From positions 15,775,463-15,839,462 of the forward strand of contig NC_036456.1 in assembly GCF_002775205.1 (NCBI RefSeq): DNA of 64,000 nt. The letters run 5' to 3'. Of this stretch, positions 44,508 to 58,300 are shown one piece after another (position 1 is the stretch's first letter; each line of letters begins with the position of its first letter). The translations under genes were made by a program, and so were the position numbers. Source of the stretch: Xiphophorus maculatus (Eukaryota > Chordata > Actinopteri > Cyprinodontiformes > Poeciliidae). The notes under the pieces are model-generated. The model had not been told where the DNA came from and did not search any database. It saw nothing but the letters and a program-made list of their open reading frames with translations.

Positions 44508-45834
44508 CAATTTTCGGAAGTTGCGCAGTCTTCTAAATACAGAACCTCAAACCCCACCAAAACTGTCACAATGTATATGTTAAATAGGTCGAATTGTGTT
44601 TAAAATAACATATTTCCGGGGTTTAAAAGCATTAGATGAAGTTGTTGATACGCAGCTGTTGCTTAATGGCCCAGCTGTGCCCAGTGGCTGGTTTTTAAAA
44701 AGTTAATTATAGCTGCAGCGTTATAATCTTTCTGTTTGAATACGTAGATTTAGTTGAAACGTATCCACTCACGATTTTTAAATGGCAAGATCCCGTACAA
44801 GTATTGTGAGGTATTTGTGTTGTAATTTATGCAACGAGCCTGTGCACTAAAAAACCCAGCAGCACATGTTAATTTTCACTTTAAAACTATATAGTCACTT
44901 CCATTTATTAACTGTAGGTCTACTCACATATTATTTTTTTTGTATTAATTCATTTGAGATAATTTGTAATTCTGCTTGATTTGCTTAGAGTTCCCCATAA
45001 TCTGATTAGAAGATTAATACAATTTTTATTGACTACAGCTGATTGTGTTCTAATAAGCCAGTTATTAGTAATGGTATTATAACTTTTTTTCCAGAGTAAT
45101 CTTAATTACATTTTCAATCTCAAATTGCAGTAGATATGGCAATTGTTAAAACAACACCATGTAAAACGATGCTGACTCTAGTCTTATCATCTGAGACCTC
45201 CCACAGCAGTGAACGCCAAGCTTTTTTGCATATTTTTTAAATGCTAGTGGAGTTTAAACCCACATAGGACTATCTTCTGTAATCTTGAGAAAATGTGTAC
45301 AGGTCTGTGAAATAGTTGTTTATATTCACTAGGCACACCCAAGCCTGATTACTGCCATACTTGTGAAATCAATGAAGCCGAACCTATCTGACAGCACGAA
45401 GTAGGCTAAAAGTTATTGAAAATCAACAATAATTCCCTAATCTAAGAAATAAGATCAGTTTCAAACAAAGTCATTAGTGTCTATAAAATAAAAGGATTAG
45501 AAAGGAATTTCGAAAGCTTTCAGCCTCACAGTGAAAGACTGTAGACCTACGTCTGCTAAAAGTTCACTTGTAAAGGTATTTTCAGAGTATTCACAATATG
45601 TTGTAGAAGTTATTTAAGCTTTGAAACATATTTTCAATTTGGATCAAATAAATAAAACATAAACTGTTGTCCTAAATGAACCAAGCTGGTACATCTAGTT
45701 TTCTTCCCTTAAATGTATTTTCTTATTTAATTTTTATTTATTTTAATTGTTTAAATAAAAACTTCTTTTTAGGTTAATAAAAGTATGTTTAAATTAAGCA
45801 GTGACAGTCGATTTTGAATAAGCATTAAACCATA

Positions 45835-45860
45835 CACTTTATGCTTTAATGCATAAAGTG
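45835..45860. repeat. Hairpin, 10-bp arms
   Basis: CACTTTATGC and GCATAAAGTG enclose TTTAAT, in sec24d intron 1. Confidence 0.85.
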
Positions 45861-46165
45861 CTAAAGAGTCAACACTTTAATTGTTTGATTTGATTTTAGT
45901 TGAACTTACTGGGTTTTACAGGGTGGTGTTCTAAAGCAATGCTGCTTTATCTGTCAGGAAGTAAAGTCAAAGGTCTGCCACACATGGTTGATAACAGAAT
46001 GAGGTCAAATCTCAGCTGAGGTTCACGTTGCTTGTTTACATTTGGTTTACAGAAAAATACAAAATTAAATGAGCATCCACAAAGAACTAATTCATGTATT
46101 TTATAAACTTTATGTTTTACCATTCCAGCTTGGTATGAGCAGACAGTGACAGCCGTCCCATCAGA

Positions 46166-46316
46166 ATGAGCCAACAGGGTTACGTAGCTGCGCCCCCATA
46201 CTCCCAGGCCCAGCCGGGAATAGGGGGGTACCAAGGTGGATTTGGAGCTCCCCCTGCCCAGCCCCTCTATGGACATTATGGAGGACCACCTCAGGGATTT
46301 AATGCTCCACCAGCAG
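46166..46316 (+). CDS. sec24d: sec24d exon 2 (first coding exon)
   Basis: The exon begins at 46129 after TACCATTCCAG and ends CCAGCAG|GTACG. It encodes residues 1-50. A four-codon upstream frame (ATGAGCAGACAGTGA, from 46135) precedes the true start. It ends in phase 1. Confidence 0.95.
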
Positions 46317-49300
46317 GTACGATCACATTTACAAAAGAATGCTAAATGTTGTATAAGTTTGTGTGAATAGAATCTGCTCAATCCAGCACGTTGTCAATAT
46401 TTTATTGAAATATTTCATTTTTTCCCACTGCGTGCAAGTTTCCCTGTTCCATTAAATCACTGCTGCAACCAGCTATTATGTACAGAATTATTCTGACATT
46501 TTACCAATTTAAATGCTACTACAAAAAGCTTTAGGCCTACCTTTGAAATGTTATCAGTGACACAAAACTAACACTGCATCAGTGCTGAGGCTGAACGGTT
46601 ATGAATACTTTTGCAAAGCACTGTATGTATGTACATCTTCTTTTAGTTTCTCCCTTTTGGCACTGCCAGTGCCAAAAGGATCATGAAGATGATCTACAGT
46701 GGATCATCTTCATCTCTTTCTAGCTGTGAAATGACATTGACTGAAAACATCAGCAGACTTGTTGACCTGTTTATTTCTCTGCTGACAACTCACTAAGTGA
46801 TGTTGCTCTGCACTGATTTGCATGTAAAGTGGGTAACAGAGATCTGATCACACAAGACAGCTTCTAATGTCAGCTATGAGTGGACTTGCTTAGCCCTGTC
46901 TACATTTCTCTTAGTCAGCCAGGGTGCATGTTAATCTCAAACCTCAACACAGACAGCGATTCATGTGTGGATTTACACTGGATTGGATGTTTGCAGTAGT
47001 CTAGTCTAAACTAGTCTCAACCCACTTGTATAGGCATCCTTGTATTTCTCCCTGTTAATTTTAAAATAATTTTGTTTATGTTTTTATAAACCATTAAATA
47101 AGTTAACAGCTTCTTACTCAACAAATCTCCTGACTTTACAAACTTCTAGGTGAAAAGCATCTGTTTCCCAGCCACAGGAAAAAGTGTCAGAGCTGGACAT
47201 ACATTTTAGGATCTCTCTACTACCTAATACTTTCAAGCTTTGTTTAAAGAGTCATTCCATTAAATAATTTCACTTTGCAGGGTGTTTTAATAATTTTTCA
47301 AACATAATCCTGCCATTTTCCTCTGCCACATCTCTCTACAGATATTCCATCACTATATCCATGAACCTTCTCTGTTGTCTTTCTTTTTTTCTTGTCAGAT
47401 TTAACATCTTTTGTCCAATGCATCAACATACCTCCAATTCACATACCAAAACCATCTAAGTGTTGCTTCCTCCATGCTTGATAATATGTATTTATGTAAT
47501 ACATAGCAGCAAAAGACCATCTGTTATTCATTGCAGGTGTGATGAAGTCACCACCTACATCGCCTGCAGGAATGCCACCGTCTCCTGTATCCAGTCAGTA
47601 CAATCCAAGTGTGCAGCAGAACGGTGCTCATCCCCAAAGGTAAATTTCTTGGAACAGCAGCTGGATAGAAAGGAAAATCATAAGATTTGACTACGGTATA
47701 AAACATTGACCTTACACCATAAAAGGTCATGAGCACAAATACTTTCTAAATATTACTTTAAGACTACTACTGACAGAATACCTTAGGTAGGAGGTATTCT
47801 GTCATTAGGAGAACCCACTGAATCAGTTTTATTTAATTGATCTGTTCTAACATTCCACAGGTATGCCTCTCCATCAGCTGCCTCTCCTCCCTATGGTCAG
47901 CCTTCACACTCTGTGTACAACAATATGGCATCGCCTGCCCCTCCAACGCAGCAGCTTGCTAATCAGATGAGTGCTATGAACCTGGGCAGCTATGGTAAAG
48001 TTGTTGTTTATTGATGCTTCAGTTTTACATTATCTTTAACACCTGACATATCTTAATGTTTTGCCTTGTCCTCAAAGCTCCAGGTACCATGCAGAGCCAA
48101 CCCCTTCCTCCAACAAGCTCTGTTGCCCAGCAACATTTCCAGACACCAGCTCCAGCAATGGGTCAGCCACAGATACATCCAGCCCCACAGGCACCACACA
48201 TGGCCTCTCAGAATCAGATGTCTCCGCCACAGTCACCCCTTACAAATATGCTGGCATCAGGACAACCAATGGGAGGACAGTCGATGGCTGGGCCGCCAAT
48301 GGGAGGACAGTCGATGACTGGGCCGCCAATGGGAGGACAGTCGATGGCTGGGCCACCAATGGGAGGACAGTCGATGGCTGGGCCGCCAATGGGAGGACAG
48401 TCGATGACTGGGCCGCCAATGGCAGGCATGAACATGCCTTTTCCTGGACCTCCACCTTCAGGCCAAGGAGCTTTCCAGCAACATGGTACAGGACCCACTG
48501 CTCCGTCAGGTTACCCACAGCAATCAGGTAACAAGCTTGCAATAACTTTCACAGCAGGGTTTTTTTGTTGTATTAAATGATATATTTTTCACATGCATTA
48601 TATTAATTTTATATTTATTCACTATAATGTCAGAACTAAGAATCAAACCCTTTATAGGACAGAACATACAGTCTTTCTACACTTAGACCCTCTAATCACT
48701 TTACATCACTGACTGTGAAGTATAAAGTACACAGGTGAAAGAAAAACCTGGTTTTGATTTGTTAACACTTAAAATGTTAACATGCAGATAAAGATTTTAA
48801 AAACATACAACATGTAAAATCTTCCCATTAAAAATGGAGTAGAATATTTGTCTGCATAGTTCTACAGTTAGACGGAGCAAGAAGTTCCTACCATGGCCTC
48901 CTGGAGGTAGCAAATCTTTGTCTGTGGTTCTGCATTCAGGAGCTTGGTAGCAGGGGTGGAAGCTTATCCATGATGTCTGTTTACCACTATGACTTGGTCT
49001 CCAGAGAATCTTAAGCAGGATTGGCAACACTGGACTCATTCCAAGTCTTCATAAGCCATAAGAAAAATTTAAATATTAATCAAAGGCAAATGTTTTGAGT
49101 ATAACTTAAATTTTTTTTTTCTTTGATTCATTATTCTGATTATGATGCATTTCTTAAACTTGCAGGTCAGTTTGGGGGACTCATGTCTGGACCCCAGCCA
49201 GGCATGTCAGGGGGCTTTCCTGGAACTTCAGGAGGACTTGCTGGTCCCCCTCAAAAGAAACTGGATCCTGATTCTATACCGAGCACAGTGAGTGTGCATA

Positions 49301-52300
49301 AACTATACCTGCTGTATTACAATATTTTCTGCTGTAGTTGTTCATTCTGACCCAAATGTTTGTTTTGTTGGCAAATCCATAAACAATCTCTCTTTAATTT
49401 CATATGTGTGTTTGTTCTACTCTCATATTCTGAAAGATTATCAAATAAACTTTTTTACTCCAACCTTTCTGCTTTTAGACCCAGGTTATTGAGGATGACA
49501 AAGCGAGGCTGGGAGGACATGTCTTTAGCACAAACATGAGAGGACAGGTCCCACCTCTTGTCACCACTGACTTCACAGTTCAGGATCAAGGTACTAATAT
49601 TTTTGATTTGAAACAAGCCTAAATGACTATTCAGTTAACTGGTATTGGTTTGTGTTTTATTCATACATTATTGATTCAATGGCAAGTTTCAACGGTTGCT
49701 TCAAAAGCTTCACAATTGAGGGAAACTTTTGTCAGGGTTTGTGAGGCTCTCTGACGTCACAGAAGACAAGCTCCTGTGATTGGCTTGTTTGCAGCTCCAT
49801 TTGATCTACTGGCTGGATTATATGAATATGAAGTACATCCCACATTGTCCAACATACCCAATATAATTGGCTTGTTATTTCTGGTTGATGTGTCTGAGCT
49901 TCGGTTGAAAGTGATCCTCAAAGCAGTAATCTTAAAAATCTTTCATTTAATGCAGAAATGGGAGCTATCAGGTCAACCAATAGGAATGTATTCAATATGA
50001 ACATTTGTTCTTAGTTTTAAGTATCATAACTACCAGAAATACATTTCTTCTCTTTCCCTTTTAGAGCAACATCAGTGTTTGATTTAAGATGAATTTTATT
50101 ATGCTATGAAATATAATTTTTAATACATTTTCAATGTCTGGATAAGTTGCAACATTACTTTGACAGTGATAAATAGATTATATACAATTAGAACAAAAGT
50201 GTTTCTCATTTTGATGTGTCCAATGATATGTTGTTTTGTTGACTTCAGGGAACGCCAGTCCAAGATTTATACGCTGCACGACTTACTCACTGCCCTGCAC
50301 CGCTGAGCTGGCCAAACAGTGCCAAGTGCCTCTCGCTTCCATCATTAAACCATTTGCAAAGTTGCCAAAAAATGAGGTAAGCTTCATTTTTACTCAGACC
50401 ATCACACAGAGAAGGAAGATAAGATTACAGCAATGTTTTGATGTTAGTCAAGCGTTTATTCAACACTTGGATGGTTCTTTTGTTGTACTGTTTTGTCTGT
50501 CTACAAAAGAAATTTACTTTTTCCTTTGCAATGCAGCATGAACTCTAAATTATGCAGAGTTCAGGAAAGCTGTTTATATCTATCTGCTTGTAGTGGCATT
50601 TACACTTGGTTTTATTCAATTAGTGAACACAATTATTACCATATGCCTGAATTTCACTTCTTTTTTTTTTAAAGAAATTGTCATTGTTCTGAAGGACTTA
50701 ATTTGTCCTTTGAATAACCTCCTATAGATGATTATTGGAAGAAGAATACTCACTTAGATATTTTCCACCTCCACTCACTCTGTCCCAGATGCTACATGGC
50801 CTTTTTGGGAAATGTTAGCTCTCCTCATCTGGCTTTTAGACCTAGCACTTAGTGTTAGATCTGCTGGGGCAAATAAAAACAAATGTGGTTTAGACAAAAA
50901 GCCTCAAAGGTGATATTTTCTCCTCACTTATTGAGCACATTGCATTTGGACGTAGCTCAAAAATCATCTTAGCGGGCATAAGAGTTACTTTGTGCAACTG
51001 GTTTTAATATGTGAATCTAGAAAACGCCTGTAGAATACAAAACTCTTTCAAATATTGTAGTTCTAGTAGCAAACTATTTTCTTAACATAATTTAAAGCAA
51101 CGTTTAGTTTCTCATGCATAAAAGAATCACTGGAAAACTCTTTAGTAGATATGAAGATGGCAGAGTGCCTTGCAAAAGAATCCATGTCCTTTGAACTTTT
51201 TTACATTATAACCAAAAACTTTAATATATGGCTACCTTGTAGGACCTCTTTTAACAGGTTTCTTCTTTTGTTCAGACTCCTCTGTATGTTGTGAACCATG
51301 GTGAGACGGGCCCAATACGCTGCAATCGATGTAAGGCCTACATGTGCCCCTACATGCAGTTCATCGACGGCGGTCGTCGCTATCAGTGTAGTTTCTGCAA
51401 CTGTGTCAGTGAAGGTATAGCATGAAGAAAATGAGACTGTGTTAAATTCTGTTAATATAATGAGGAGTGAAATAGTATATGAGAGAATTTTACATTAAGT
51501 GTCATTCTTTGCTTTCTCGTCAAGTGCCAGTCTTCTACTTTCAACACCTGGACCACATGGGCCGTAGGGTGGACTTCTATGAGAGGCCTGAGCTTTCCCA
51601 GGGATCCTATGAGTTTGTTGCCACACTTGATTATTGCAAGGTAAACTACAAGAACAGATCTGGCTGCAGTTATCCTGTTTACACAATGCTGACTTAAAAT
51701 GATCTGATTAATACAGACAAATAACTACATTTATCAGCTCAGTTCCTGTTTATGGCAATAATTATAAACACCACGGTTGGATCCGACCATAAGAGCTTCA
51801 ATACTGTGCGCAAGATTTTCCAGAGACTGTTATTCATTGTACAAATTAGTCTGGCAAGGACATATGGTTGGACAAAAGTCTTGAGCACACTGAAAACAGA
51901 GGACAATGGGGAGACGGTGATGTAAATTAATTGTGTCCCCCATGAGGACGTCTACTAATGTAAACAACATGAGAGGTTTCAACTTAGTCACTCCACTGAT
52001 CTATCTTTATTCTGCTTACAACAAATGAAACAAAGCAATCAGAGTTAAACCTTTCAAACACAAGTACAACTCTTGTGTTTTACAGAACTAAAACAAAATG
52101 TGGACATGGATCTTTTTTTATTTGCAAATATAAGTCTGACAATTCTGGCATCCATATATATTCAGCCCCCTTCCTTTGAGGTTGCTAAATAAAACCTATT
52201 TTTTTACCAATCATTTGCCTTCAGAAGTCACTTGATTGGTAAAATATGGAGGACCAAAACAGACAAAATTAAATAAATGCCTCTTTAATAACTACATGTA

Positions 52301-55300
52301 CAATTAAATAAAGTTTAATTAAGTGCTTAAATTATTGCATATGTCATAAAATCATTAAAATGCAACCTTATTATATGTGATGCAGATAATTAATTAACTG
52401 TGTATTTATTTCATGATTCCTGTTCCAGCAGTGACACCATGAAATAATCTTATCTGTCAAACTCGCAAGTCAAGGAGTGGGGCTTACACTGAACTGTTTA
52501 ACTCCATTAGTTAAACGGAGAATTGTCATGGAAACCGTTTTGTGACCACCTCTCTTTACGTATCAACTTAAGAAATTGTTACTGTGTGCTTATAGCAAGA
52601 GGAAATCACTTTTATATAATTTGTTGTCCACCTTGAGAGAATAAAAATATTGATCAACACAACTGCATTTTTCCCCTCGCAGAACAATAAGCCTCCCAAT
52701 CCTCCTGCCTATATCTTCATGATTGATGTGTCCTACACCAATATCAAAAGCGGACTGGTCAAACTGGTATGCGATGAGCTCAAGAGTCTGCTGGAGAAGC
52801 TGCCCAGGTACAAATAATAATACTAACAACTGGTTTGTTTATTCCCAGCCGAGTAAATCAGTGCTACAATTCGCATCCAACATGTGACTAATTGGGGGGG
52901 AAAAGCGCTTTTCTGATTTAAAAAAAAAAAACAACAAAAAAAACAAAACAGTTTGTTCTTTGAGTCAAGTGAAGGTTTCATAGTTTTGCTATCAGTGAAA
53001 TGATAAAAAACAGAACTGCGTGAGCTTCATCCACCTTTTGCTGACATTTCGATTTATCTTCGAGAACAGCTTTCTCTTCTCCAGGTTACTCCTTACATGC
53101 TTCTTTAGTGCCAGCAACAATATCTCTGTTCTTTTTGCTGTCATGACTTTATAGCTTAGATGACGGCAAATTCACACTGTGGATAAAAATCTGTCAGTTC
53201 AGTTTGACATGCTTTATGTTGGTCACCTGTTCTCCCAAATGTGTGCTGAATTAATATGGCATTCATTAAAAAGTTACATTAAAAAGCAAACCAAATTATG
53301 TAGTTTGAGGACCCAGCTGAACATTAGCTCTTCTGAAGTGATGTTCTAGGCTATAATGGAAGAGTTGTTAATGAGTCATACCTTTCCTTTAATGTGAATG
53401 TGAATAATTTGAATAGAACTATATGGAAATAGCATTTGGCACTTGCAGTGTTGGCAAAGTATAATTTTCTTCTGTGTTGTGGTAAATATCAGTGGGTTTT
53501 TGTGGAATATCTACAGACTCGCAGAATATCTGTAGACTGAGCCAACTCTAATGGTGAGATTAAGAGGTTCTTTATTCGTGTGTCGGTGAATCACAAATAT
53601 AGCTCTCAATAGAATCCAAACATCACCAAGCAAACCCCTCTTGGATCGTATTCCAGTCCTGCAGGGATGTTTATACTTGACTTGGAAGGTCTTCTTGTTA
53701 AACGAAACAAGGCCTGACAATGAAGCACAAAGATAAGCCAGGTTCTTGTCTAAACTGTTCTTCTGTTTTGCCTCATACAGCTAAAACCTTTTGATTCAGA
53801 GGTTTTCAAAGTCAGATTTAGTACGAATCCTCTTTTGTAATTTACAGTTCAGTTCTAGATGATTTCATAGTCTCGTAGACGTTCTATTATAGTTTTAACC
53901 GTTTTGTTGGATGGCATTTTCTTAATTTACAGGGTCAGAAATATAAATACAAGTTTGAATAAAGCTAAAATATTTTGCTAAATATTTTCCAGCATGCTGC
54001 AGAGAAACCACTAGCAACAAACTTCTATCTAGTATATTATTAGAAGGATATTTGGTTATTCTATTGACAGTTTTGGCAGCTCATGTAACTGTAATTACTG
54101 CTGTAATTAATCTCTCAATTTAGGAGCATCAGAAATCCACACAAATAAAAGGGTAACAGGAAGTTCTGAAAAAAACAATCAAGAAGCAATAGTTGGAACT
54201 TGCCTTCAGTGTTGCCAAGCAACTAATTGTTTGTCTCCTTTCACCGCTGAGCTTTTTTCAAGATGGCGTTGAGCTGGTTTTTCTGGAGTTCAGTCCAGTA
54301 TGAAGGTTTTGGGCCAGGGGTTCCCCTCTCAGCTGTGTTGTAACATCCATTTGACTGTGGAGAAGACACACATGCTCCAGTTTATGAGTCATCATTTTCA
54401 ACCAGAATTGTGCCAGAAGTTTGATGGTTACCCATTGTTGGCGTGTCTGTTTATATTTGTATTGTTACCATGTGTGGATCAGAGACTTGCAACCGGTTAT
54501 GACACTGCACCCTAACAAAAGAACAAATTATTAAACCTTGCATATTAATATTTGGATCACAATTGTAGGTTTGCTATATCCAAGATATCCAGGTTAACAA
54601 ATTTGTGTCTTTATGAGAGAAAATAACTTACTCCCCCCACCCCCAGAACTAATCCAGGTATTTGTTTTCTTAACTAATAGAATATTTACTCTCCTTCATT
54701 CACTGCATCTGGCCTGATACTAGTTAAGGCCACCCTGAAGGAAACCTGATGCCCTTCTTAAAGTCTTCTATTGCTGTTTTTGGCTGATTCCAGGGAGGAT
54801 GGAGCAGAGGCCTCAGCAATAAAAGTGGGCTTTGTTACTTATAACAAGGTGCTTCACTTCTACAACGTGAAGAGCGCTCTGGCCCAGCCGCAGATGATGG
54901 TGGTGTCAGACATAGTCGAAATGTTCGTCCCGCTGCTCGACGGCTTTCTCGTGAATTACCAGGACTCCAGGGCCGTCATCTACAAGTAAGACACGTATTA
55001 TAACATATCTCAAAAATGAGTGTCCGTGGACCTCAAGTTGGAAGCAAGCAAATGTCTCCATTGACTGTCCCCATTCAGTCAACAGGACTGGCACCTGTTG
55101 GCTTTGACCAGTTCTTAATCTCTCCTCTCTTCAGCCTCTTGGATCAGATCCCCGACATGTTTGCAGACACCAACGAGAGTGAGACGGTCTTCGCTCCCGT
55201 CATCCAGGCTGGAGTGGAGGCGTTTAAGGTTAGCAACAGTCTGACATGTGTCAGCATGTAGGGGGACACGTTGGCACTTCCTGTCATCATCCATGTCGTC

Positions 55301-58300
55301 ATGCACTGTTTTGAGTTTATATGTAACCTGAAACGTGTTTCCATTTGTGTGTTGGGTTCTCACAGGTCGAAGGATTCTGTTTTCTATATTTCTAGTAGAA
55401 ATATGTGCTCTTGTAGGTCCCCTCCATGACTTATGGAAAACTTTAGTACTTAGCGCTTTCTCCCAGTCAATCGTCCTGTACTTCTGAATAGCACTGCATG
55501 CAGTTCATTCAAACTTTATTAGCAGTTCATGGTTACACAAAGTAAAATTAGACAAACCAGAATACAAATAAAAAAATATCAATTTAAAATATAAAACCAC
55601 AGGGCAATAAAAACTAAAATCACACACAAACACTGAAACAGTGTTTTTAGTGTTCATTGTTTCAGATTTATGGGACTACAGACCCTGACACTGGAGTCCA
55701 CTTAGGCAAGCATTTTCTCAATCTATTGTTTGTGGTCAGTTAAAGCTAACAGACGGCTTGTTTCTCTGATGTAAGATCAGGGTTTATGGTTAACTTGAAG
55801 TAGTAGATGGAACACAATATTGCGGAACTAGAATATTTACATATCAGTTTGCCCACTTCTGGATTTTTTTGCACAGATTTTTGTTGCTACACAAACCAAA
55901 TTGTGACAACCCAGTCAGATTTGCATGTAATCTGTTGTCGTCCTTCCAGGCAGCAGAATGCAGCGGGAAGCTCTTCATCTTCCACTCGTCCATGCCCACC
56001 GCTGAGGCTCCAGGGAAACTGAAGAACAGAGACGACAAAAAGCTGGTCAACACCGACAAGGAGAAAGTGAGCTCCTTTTTTAGATGAACTTTCTTTAAAT
56101 GTCGGTTTATAACCTGCTCATTACGAATCAACGATGTCTTACCCAACACTGATGGCCTTGTTTGTACAATAGACCCTTTTCCAGCCTCAGAAAGGAGTGT
56201 ATGAGCAGCTGTCTAAAGACTGCGTGGCACAAGGATGCTGCGTTGATCTCTTCCTCTTCCCCAGCCAGTACCTTGATTTGGCCTCCATGGCCGATGTGCC
56301 TTCACACACCGGAGGCTCCGTCTACAAGTACAATAACTTCCAGGTAAAGAGCTCAGCCTCAATACCTCCTGGCTTGTTGCACAACAAGCTCTCAAGACAC
56401 TGCAGAAACACAATTTGCAACTCTTATGGTTCTCTTCTGAGTCATTTTTATAATTACGTGAGCTGTGTCAGTGTTACCTTATGCTCAAACAGGAGGAGGG
56501 ATTGCTGCAAAGTAAAGAGCTGAATGGAAACAGCTGTGCTTCCTGAGATGGAAAACTAGCATTTGGCTGCTTTGTATTCTCACTAGAACCAAAGTGAAAG
56601 GCTTTTGATTAAAGTGGAACCCATTTAGTTTGATTGATATGGCCTTAAATTTCTTTTACAAATGGAATCGGTTTGTTCTCTGAAGTGCCTTGAGACGACA
56701 TGTGCACTAAACTAATGAAATGAATAACTTTGTAATTTAAACAGATCTAGAAAAATGTCTAAATTATGCTACAAAAATATCTACATAATTCAGAGGAAAA
56801 AATAACCTCAAATAGTTCTGTAAAAGTAACTCTCTTATAAAGACGATAAGCAGGAATCTTGTTAGTAAAACTGAATTCTCTAAAGCCACATATAAAATAA
56901 TTGATTCTTGTTTTCGCAAGTCCAGATCTTTTATTTGTCTTCTGCCCTCTGGTGGAGTATCTAAGTATTACAAATAGCAGGAGAGTTTTATTCAAGACGG
57001 ACTATTCACTCACTGTGTAGGAAACAGAGTCCAGTTTTTAGATTGTGACAGAAAGTAAAATGTCACAAAGATTATTTAAAAAAAATGTTAATAGTTACAG
57101 AACAAATAAACAATAAGGATTGTTTTCATAAACAACTGAAAAGATGTGCATTAATTCTGATGCTTACGTTATGCAGGGGTCCATAAAATATACCTTTAGA
57201 GCTTTCTTATTTAGTAGCTAGATTTAATTTGTAAAAACCGTAATACATTTACACCTTGATTTATACTTGAACAACAACATTTAAATAATAAAAATAAATT
57301 GTCAAAGCATCTAACAAAGTCCTAAAAGATGTTTAAAGTACAGAGTTTTCTATTTCTTGTACCCAGTTTTTTAAAGATAATATAAACATATTCTTCATGC
57401 AGAGTTTTATTAAGTCACAAAGTGAAATCTGAATTCCGCTGAGATGTCAGGATGTATTTACTTTTACTAATTTCTCAGGCTGTTTAGCCAAACAAGACCA
57501 AATAGTGACAATAGTGCCATCTGCTGACAGGTGGCGACCGATGGGGAGCACTTCCTCAGAGACCTGAGGAAGGATTTGCAGAAGAGCCTGGGATTCGATG
57601 CCGTAATGAGAGTCCGCACCAGTACAGGTAAAGAAAAGCAAACCTTTACGTCCTATTGTTAAAGTTGGCCACCAGATTTTTTGCACAGTGCCGTGTGTGT
57701 GACCCTCCAGGCTTCAGGGCCACAGACTTCTTCGGGGCCATTTACATGAACAACACCACAGACGTGGAGATGGCAGCTGTGGACTGCGACAAGGCTGTGA
57801 CCGTGGAGTTCAAGCACGATGACACTCTCAGCGAGGAGTCGGGGGCTTTTATGCAGGTCCGCCTCTCAGAAACAAAATCCGCTTAATACATGGCGACGGA
57901 TCCTGTTGAAAACATTTCATTGTTCTTTAATTCCCAGTGTGCTTTGCTGTACACCACCATCAGCGGTCAGCGACGCCTCCGCATCCACAACCTGAGCCTG
58001 AACTGCACCTCACAGCTGTCTGAGCTGTACAAGTGCTGCGAGACGGACTCGCTCATCAACTTTTTCGCCAAATCAGGTCAGCTCCTGTTTTAATGCTTAA
58101 AGTAGAAAAAAAGTCTCCTCTTAAGAGGGTTAAATATCCTAGTTGAACCCACAAAGGAGAAGCTGGTGCAGGCACACGCTGGCTCACCAGTCAGGAATGT
58201 GAAAACAGCTATTTGTGTCTGAATTACAAAAACGAGGACAAGGCATCGGATATCATTCAGGCAGACGAGACTCAAACAAAACATCTCGTCGTATGTGACA

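Noticed and set aside
49752-49759. TGACGTCA (CRE palindrome) in sec24d intron 7
   Set aside because: A single 8-bp match in an intron is compatible with chance and has no supporting context.
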